Below, piece by piece: positions 14,970 through 17,412 of a stretch of 17,412 nucleotides of DNA (within the stretch, counting starts at the first letter, position 1; each line of letters starts with the position of its first letter). Origin of the DNA: an uncultured bacterium (GTDB taxonomy: Bacteria > Bacillota > Clostridia > Oscillospirales > Acutalibacteraceae). The translations under genes and the position numbers were made by a program. Location: NCBI GenBank assembly GCA_934875675.1, contig CAKXIK010000053.1, positions 1 to 17,412 on the forward strand, given 5' to 3'. The notes below the pieces were generated by a model. The model did no database searches. It was not told where the DNA came from and was given only the letters and a program-made list of their open reading frames with translations.

Positions 14970-15158
14970 ATGACCGAACTGACAGAAGAAGAGCTTCATT
15001 TGATTGAGGATCGAATTAACCACGAAATTGTGATGATTCAGAAATGCCGTGCCTACGCAGAACAGGCGGAAGATCCCCAAGTCAAAGCAAAGTGCGAACA
15101 ATTAGCAGGAATGCATCAGATTCACTGCAATCGGATGCTGCGCTGTCTGGAGCAATAA
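14970..15158 (+). CDS. Small CotF-associated spore-coat-like protein
   Basis: This 62-residue, acidic, almost entirely helical protein starts MTELTEEELHLIEDRINHE. It looks like the N-terminal helical pair of a ferritin-like bundle and is followed 16 bases later by a CotF-like gene, an arrangement common for small spore-coat-related proteins in Clostridia. A strong AAAGGAG (14955-14961) precedes the ATG at 14970. It has three cysteines and two histidines near the C terminus. Coat function is inferred from the neighbour and the helical pattern; no motif proves it. Confidence 0.75.
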   Translation: MTELTEEELHLIEDRINHEIVMIQKCRAYAEQAEDPQVKAKCEQLAGMHQIHCNRMLRCLEQ

Positions 15159-15174
15159 AGAAAGGAGCGATCCC

Positions 15175-15438
15175 TTGCGAAAACTCTCGGATGATGAAAT
15201 TTTGGCGGATATGCTTTTTACACAGGCTTCTTTTGCTCAAGGTTATAGTTCAGCAGCGTTAGGCTGTGCACATGTGGCAGTTCGCAATGAGATGCTGAGC
15301 CTGATGAATGAAGAACACCGTCTGCACGCAACAATTTTTTCTGAACTGGAAAAACGCGGTATCGGTGCAGCTCAAGCTGCCGAATCAAAGAAGATTGAAC
15401 AAATCAAGCAAAAGTTTGATGGTATGATTCCATCATAG
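15175..15438 (+). CDS. CotF-like spore coat protein
   Basis: This 87-residue helical protein matches the Coat_F family pattern: an N-terminal SDDEILADMLFTQ, a central RNEMLSLMNEEHRLHATIF and a terminal lysine/glutamine helix. CotF proteins are made in the mother cell and placed in the spore coat, and many such small paralogues exist in Clostridia. The TTG start at 15175 has AAAGGAG (15161-15167) seven bases upstream. It forms a pair with the preceding 62-residue protein and ends at a perfect palindromic terminator. I see no sigma-E or sigma-K promoter directly upstream, so transcription from the ndoA promoter is likely. Confidence 0.85.
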   Translation: MRKLSDDEILADMLFTQASFAQGYSSAALGCAHVAVRNEMLSLMNEEHRLHATIFSELEKRGIGAAQAAESKKIEQIKQKFDGMIPS

Positions 15439-15480
15439 AAAATAAATCCTGCAGAAATTTATTTCTGCAGGATTTATTTT
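15439..15480 (+). terminator. Perfect 20-bp palindromic terminator
   Basis: The arm at 15439-15458 (core AATCCTGCAGAAAT) is perfectly complementary to 15461-15480, with only TT between. It begins right after the CotF stop codon and ends in TTTATTTTT. It isolates spoIIGA from upstream transcription. Confidence 0.85.
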
Positions 15481-15487
15481 TCCGAAT

Positions 15488-15521
15488 TTGACATAAAACC
15501 GCCTGTCTCTTTGCATATAAT
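15488..15521 (+). promoter_or_regulatory. spoIIG-type promoter with 22-bp spacing, probable Spo0A target
   Basis: TTGACA (15488-15493) and TATAAT (15516-15521) are both consensus but 22 bases apart. This is the unusual spacing known for the B. subtilis spoIIG promoter, which sigma-A uses only with Spo0A~P. TTTGACA (15487-15493) is the reverse of TGTCAAA, a match to the relaxed 0A box TGTCRAA, overlapping the -35. No -35 lies at 17 bases. Confidence 0.75.
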
Positions 15522-15577
15522 AAGAAAGACCCCTGAAACGGACAACAAAAATTCGGACGAGAAAGGCGGGTTATGCA

Positions 15578-16486
15578 GTGACAGTAATCTACTTGGATGT
15601 ATTAATTGGATTAAATTGGATTATTGATTATTTTTTGTTGCTTGCTGCAGCACAGCTCCTTTCGCTAACCCCAAAACGTTGGCGTATTGCATTGGGGGCG
15701 GCAATTGGAGGAGCAGCTTCGGCAATGGTACTGCTGCCAAAGTTTAACGGGCTGCTTTCCTTTTTGCTGAATGCGGTCGTTGCCGGATTTATGGTGTGGG
15801 TTACATATGGCTTTCATTCCTTGAGGTTGTTTGCGAAGACCGTACTGTGCTTTTATGCAGTCAGTTTTTCGTTTTCGGGGATTATGTATGCGGTTTGGTA
15901 CTGTGCTGCCCCTCAGGGGATGATCTGGCGCAACGGAACCGTATATTTCAATATTTCTCCGTTGTTGTTAATCGCCCTGACGGTAGTTTGTTATTTAATC
16001 CTGACGTTACTGCAAAAACTTGTGGGACGCAGGGAAACCAAAGAAAAGTTTTTTGGAGCGCAGATTACAGTGAATGAAAAAACAGTTTCATTTCGGGCAA
16101 TGCTTGACACAGGAAACTCGCTTGTGGAACGTTTGTCCGGCGCTCCGGTGATGGTTGTGGAATATGGTGCGGTGCAGGAACTGATCCCGGAATCGCTTCG
16201 TCCTATTTTTGAGTCCGGAAAGGTAGACCGGATTGATCTGCTGGAAAAAACGGATTGGCAAACAAGATTTCGCCTGGTTCCGTATTCCGGTGTAGGGGCG
16301 AAGAGTCTGTTGCCAGCTTTTTTTCCGGACAAGATAAAAATTCGGGAACAGGAAATTCCAAAGGCATGTATTGCCGTGTGCCGGCAAAAACTTTCCTCCG
16401 GCGTTTATCATGCTTTGATTCCGCCCGCATTAGCAGAAATTTCGAATCTTATGCAAAACGGTCAAAAATCCGAGAAATTATTCTAA
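15578..16486 (+). CDS. spoIIGA: Sigma-E processing aspartic protease SpoIIGA
   Basis: Membrane-embedded aspartic protease that, after a signal from the forespore (SpoIIR), cleaves the pro-sequence from pro-SigE in the mother cell. The 302-residue protein has about five membrane segments in residues 5-147 and a C-terminal protease domain. The catalytic motif LDTGNSL is at 176-182 with Asp177, and PYSGVGAKSLLPAF matches the conserved family segment. The GTG at 15578 follows GAAAGGCGGG. An ATG at 15573 opens only a two-codon ORF (ATG CAG TGA) whose stop overlaps the GTG. The partner sigE follows after 69 bases, confirming the assignment. Confidence 0.95.
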   Translation: MTVIYLDVLIGLNWIIDYFLLLAAAQLLSLTPKRWRIALGAAIGGAASAMVLLPKFNGLLSFLLNAVVAGFMVWVTYGFHSLRLFAKTVLCFYAVSFSFSGIMYAVWYCAAPQGMIWRNGTVYFNISPLLLIALTVVCYLILTLLQKLVGRRETKEKFFGAQITVNEKTVSFRAMLDTGNSLVERLSGAPVMVVEYGAVQELIPESLRPIFESGKVDRIDLLEKTDWQTRFRLVPYSGVGAKSLLPAFFPDKIKIREQEIPKACIAVCRQKLSSGVYHALIPPALAEISNLMQNGQKSEKLF

Positions 16487-16488
16487 TA

Positions 16489-16507
16489 CAATTTCTATTT
16501 GAAATTG
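16489..16507 (+). repeat. Stem-loop between spoIIGA and sigE
   Basis: CAATTTC, TATTT, GAAATTG: a 7-bp stem with a 5-base loop just after the spoIIGA stop. No U tract follows, so read-through into sigE is expected. Confidence 0.4.
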
Positions 16508-16555
16508 GTATAAAATATCAGAATATGGAAGCATAATGAAAGGAAGGTTATTGTC

Positions 16556-17281
16556 ATGACGTCGTTTCTTCAAAATTTAATATTTCGGTGGAGAATCCGC
16601 TGGATGCATTGGATTGGGAAAAAAGCACCCTGTGAGCTCTATTACATAAATGGCTCCGAAACCTTACCCGCTCCGCTTTCTGCCGAGGAAGAAGCAGATC
16701 TGATGCGCAAAATTATGGATGGAGATGAGGATGCCAGAGAACCACTCATTACCCACAATCTTCGTCTGGTGGTTTACATTGCACGCAAATTTGAAACAAG
16801 GGTTGCCAATGTGGAAGATCTGATCTCCATCGGAACGATCGGTCTGATTAAAGCAGTGCGAACCTTCTGCCCGGAACGTAATATTAAATTGGCAACGTAT
16901 GCCTCTCGCTGTATTGAAAATGAAATTCTGATGTTTTTGCGAAAAAGCGCACAATATAAAAACGATCTTTCTATTGATGAGCCCCTAAATATTGATTGGG
17001 ACGGCAATGAGCTTCTTCTTTCCGATGTTCTTGGCAGCGAACCGGATACGGTTGGGCGTAATATAGAAAGTGAGGCAGAACGCGATTTGCTGATGGATGC
17101 GGTACATCGGCTTTCCCCACGGGAGCAGCGAATTATGGAGCTGCGGTTTGGACTGGGCGGAGTTACCGAACATACCCAGAAAGAAGTGGCCGATATTCTG
17201 GGAATTTCGCAGTCTTATATTTCCCGTTTGGAAAAAAGAATTATCAGCCGCTTGAAAAAGGATCTTGAGCGAGTTGGATAG
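16556..17281 (+). CDS. sigE: Pro-sigma-E, mother-cell sporulation sigma factor
   Basis: The 241-residue sigma-70-family protein is close to B. subtilis SigE (239 residues), the first mother-cell sigma factor. The N-terminal pro-sequence (about 1-28) is basic and amphipathic, rich in Trp, Arg and Phe; SpoIIGA cleavage is expected near LYYINGSE (28-35), matching VYYIGGSE in Bacillus. Region 2 contains NLRLVVYIARKFE, EDLISIGTIGLIKAV and KLATYASRCIENEILMFLR; the signature DEPLNIDWDGNELLLSDVLG follows. Region 4 ends with the helix-turn-helix TQKEVADILGISQSYISRLE. The ATG at 16556 has AAAGGAAGG eight bases upstream. It is cotranscribed with spoIIGA. sigG often follows in other spore formers but lies outside the window. 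Confidence 0.97.
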   Translation: MTSFLQNLIFRWRIRWMHWIGKKAPCELYYINGSETLPAPLSAEEEADLMRKIMDGDEDAREPLITHNLRLVVYIARKFETRVANVEDLISIGTIGLIKAVRTFCPERNIKLATYASRCIENEILMFLRKSAQYKNDLSIDEPLNIDWDGNELLLSDVLGSEPDTVGRNIESEAERDLLMDAVHRLSPREQRIMELRFGLGGVTEHTQKEVADILGISQSYISRLEKRIISRLKKDLERVG

Positions 17282-17391
17282 AACGGAATCATCTGAATGG
17301 TTTGACAACAGAAAAACAAGGGAAGGCGCATGTGGCATTGTATGTGTTAAAATGATGTGACCCAAAAAGAGAGGAAGCCTCCCGCGAGATA

Positions 17392-17400
17392 TGGTATAAT
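17392..17400 (+). promoter_or_regulatory. Possible extended -10 for the next gene
   Basis: TGG followed by TATAAT (17395-17400), with no clear -35. A small GAGG-AAG-CCTC dyad lies upstream (17371-17381). No ORF in 17282-17412 is supported. Confidence 0.35.
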
Positions 17401-17412
17401 GAGTTCACCACA

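Noticed and set aside
16499..16530. Separate sigma-A promoter for sigE
   Set aside because: TTGAAA and TATAAA are present but not at a workable spacing; co-transcription with spoIIGA explains expression.
17371..17381. GAGG-AAG-CCTC as a sigE terminator
   Set aside because: A 4-bp stem with a 3-base loop and no T tract is too weak to call.
1..17412. Mobile elements, CRISPR arrays, tRNA or rRNA genes
   Set aside because: I saw no transposase or integrase frames, no evenly spaced direct repeats and no tRNA-like cloverleaf sequences.

Overview
The window looks like ordinary chromosome from an endospore-forming, mid-GC member of the Clostridia, most likely from the Ruminococcaceae/Oscillospiraceae side. 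The evidence is a spoIIGA-sigE pair, two CotF-like coat proteins, a Clostridia-type phosphofructokinase (GGNGT/PKTIDND) and AAAGGAG-type Shine-Dalgarno sequences with frequent TTG/GTG starts. I see no tRNA, rRNA, CRISPR array, insertion sequence, integrase or phage gene. The genus assignment is inference.

Left part (1-4740): a truncated leftward gene is followed by a divergent promoter region and murC (cell-wall ligase). Next is a leftward Est30-type carboxylesterase that converges on murC over a long imperfect hairpin. Then comes a rightward phosphoglucomutase/phosphomannomutase with a perfect hairpin in its leader and a strong bidirectional terminator.

Middle part (4740-11150) is mostly on the minus strand. 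It holds a cytosolic DUF4434 protein, a 370-base gap with a possible 36-codon gene and a hairpin terminator, pfkA, and a ppx-ppk1 polyphosphate operon. The Ppx/GppA-like protein has lost several active-site residues although its ppk1 partner looks intact.

Right part (11230-17412) reads rightward. One operon carries a small membrane protein, acpS, the bifunctional NAD(P)H-hydrate repair enzyme nnrE-nnrD and a lipoprotein, and ends at a U8 terminator. A strong promoter then drives an NdoA/MazF toxin homologue with no antitoxin ORF in front, followed by two CotF-like genes and a perfect 20-bp palindromic terminator. Finally spoIIGA lies behind a TTGACA-22 bp-TATAAT promoter, the unusual spacing known for Spo0A-activated spoIIG, and is followed by sigE. 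SpoIIGA processes pro-SigE in the mother cell. sigG often follows in relatives but would lie beyond the window.

The gene content is mostly well known. What deserves a second look is the degenerate Ppx, the antitoxin-less NdoA, the lipoprotein in the YdcC/GerS position, the unexplained structured spacers, and possibly the 36-codon ORF. I found no convincing wholly new multi-gene system.
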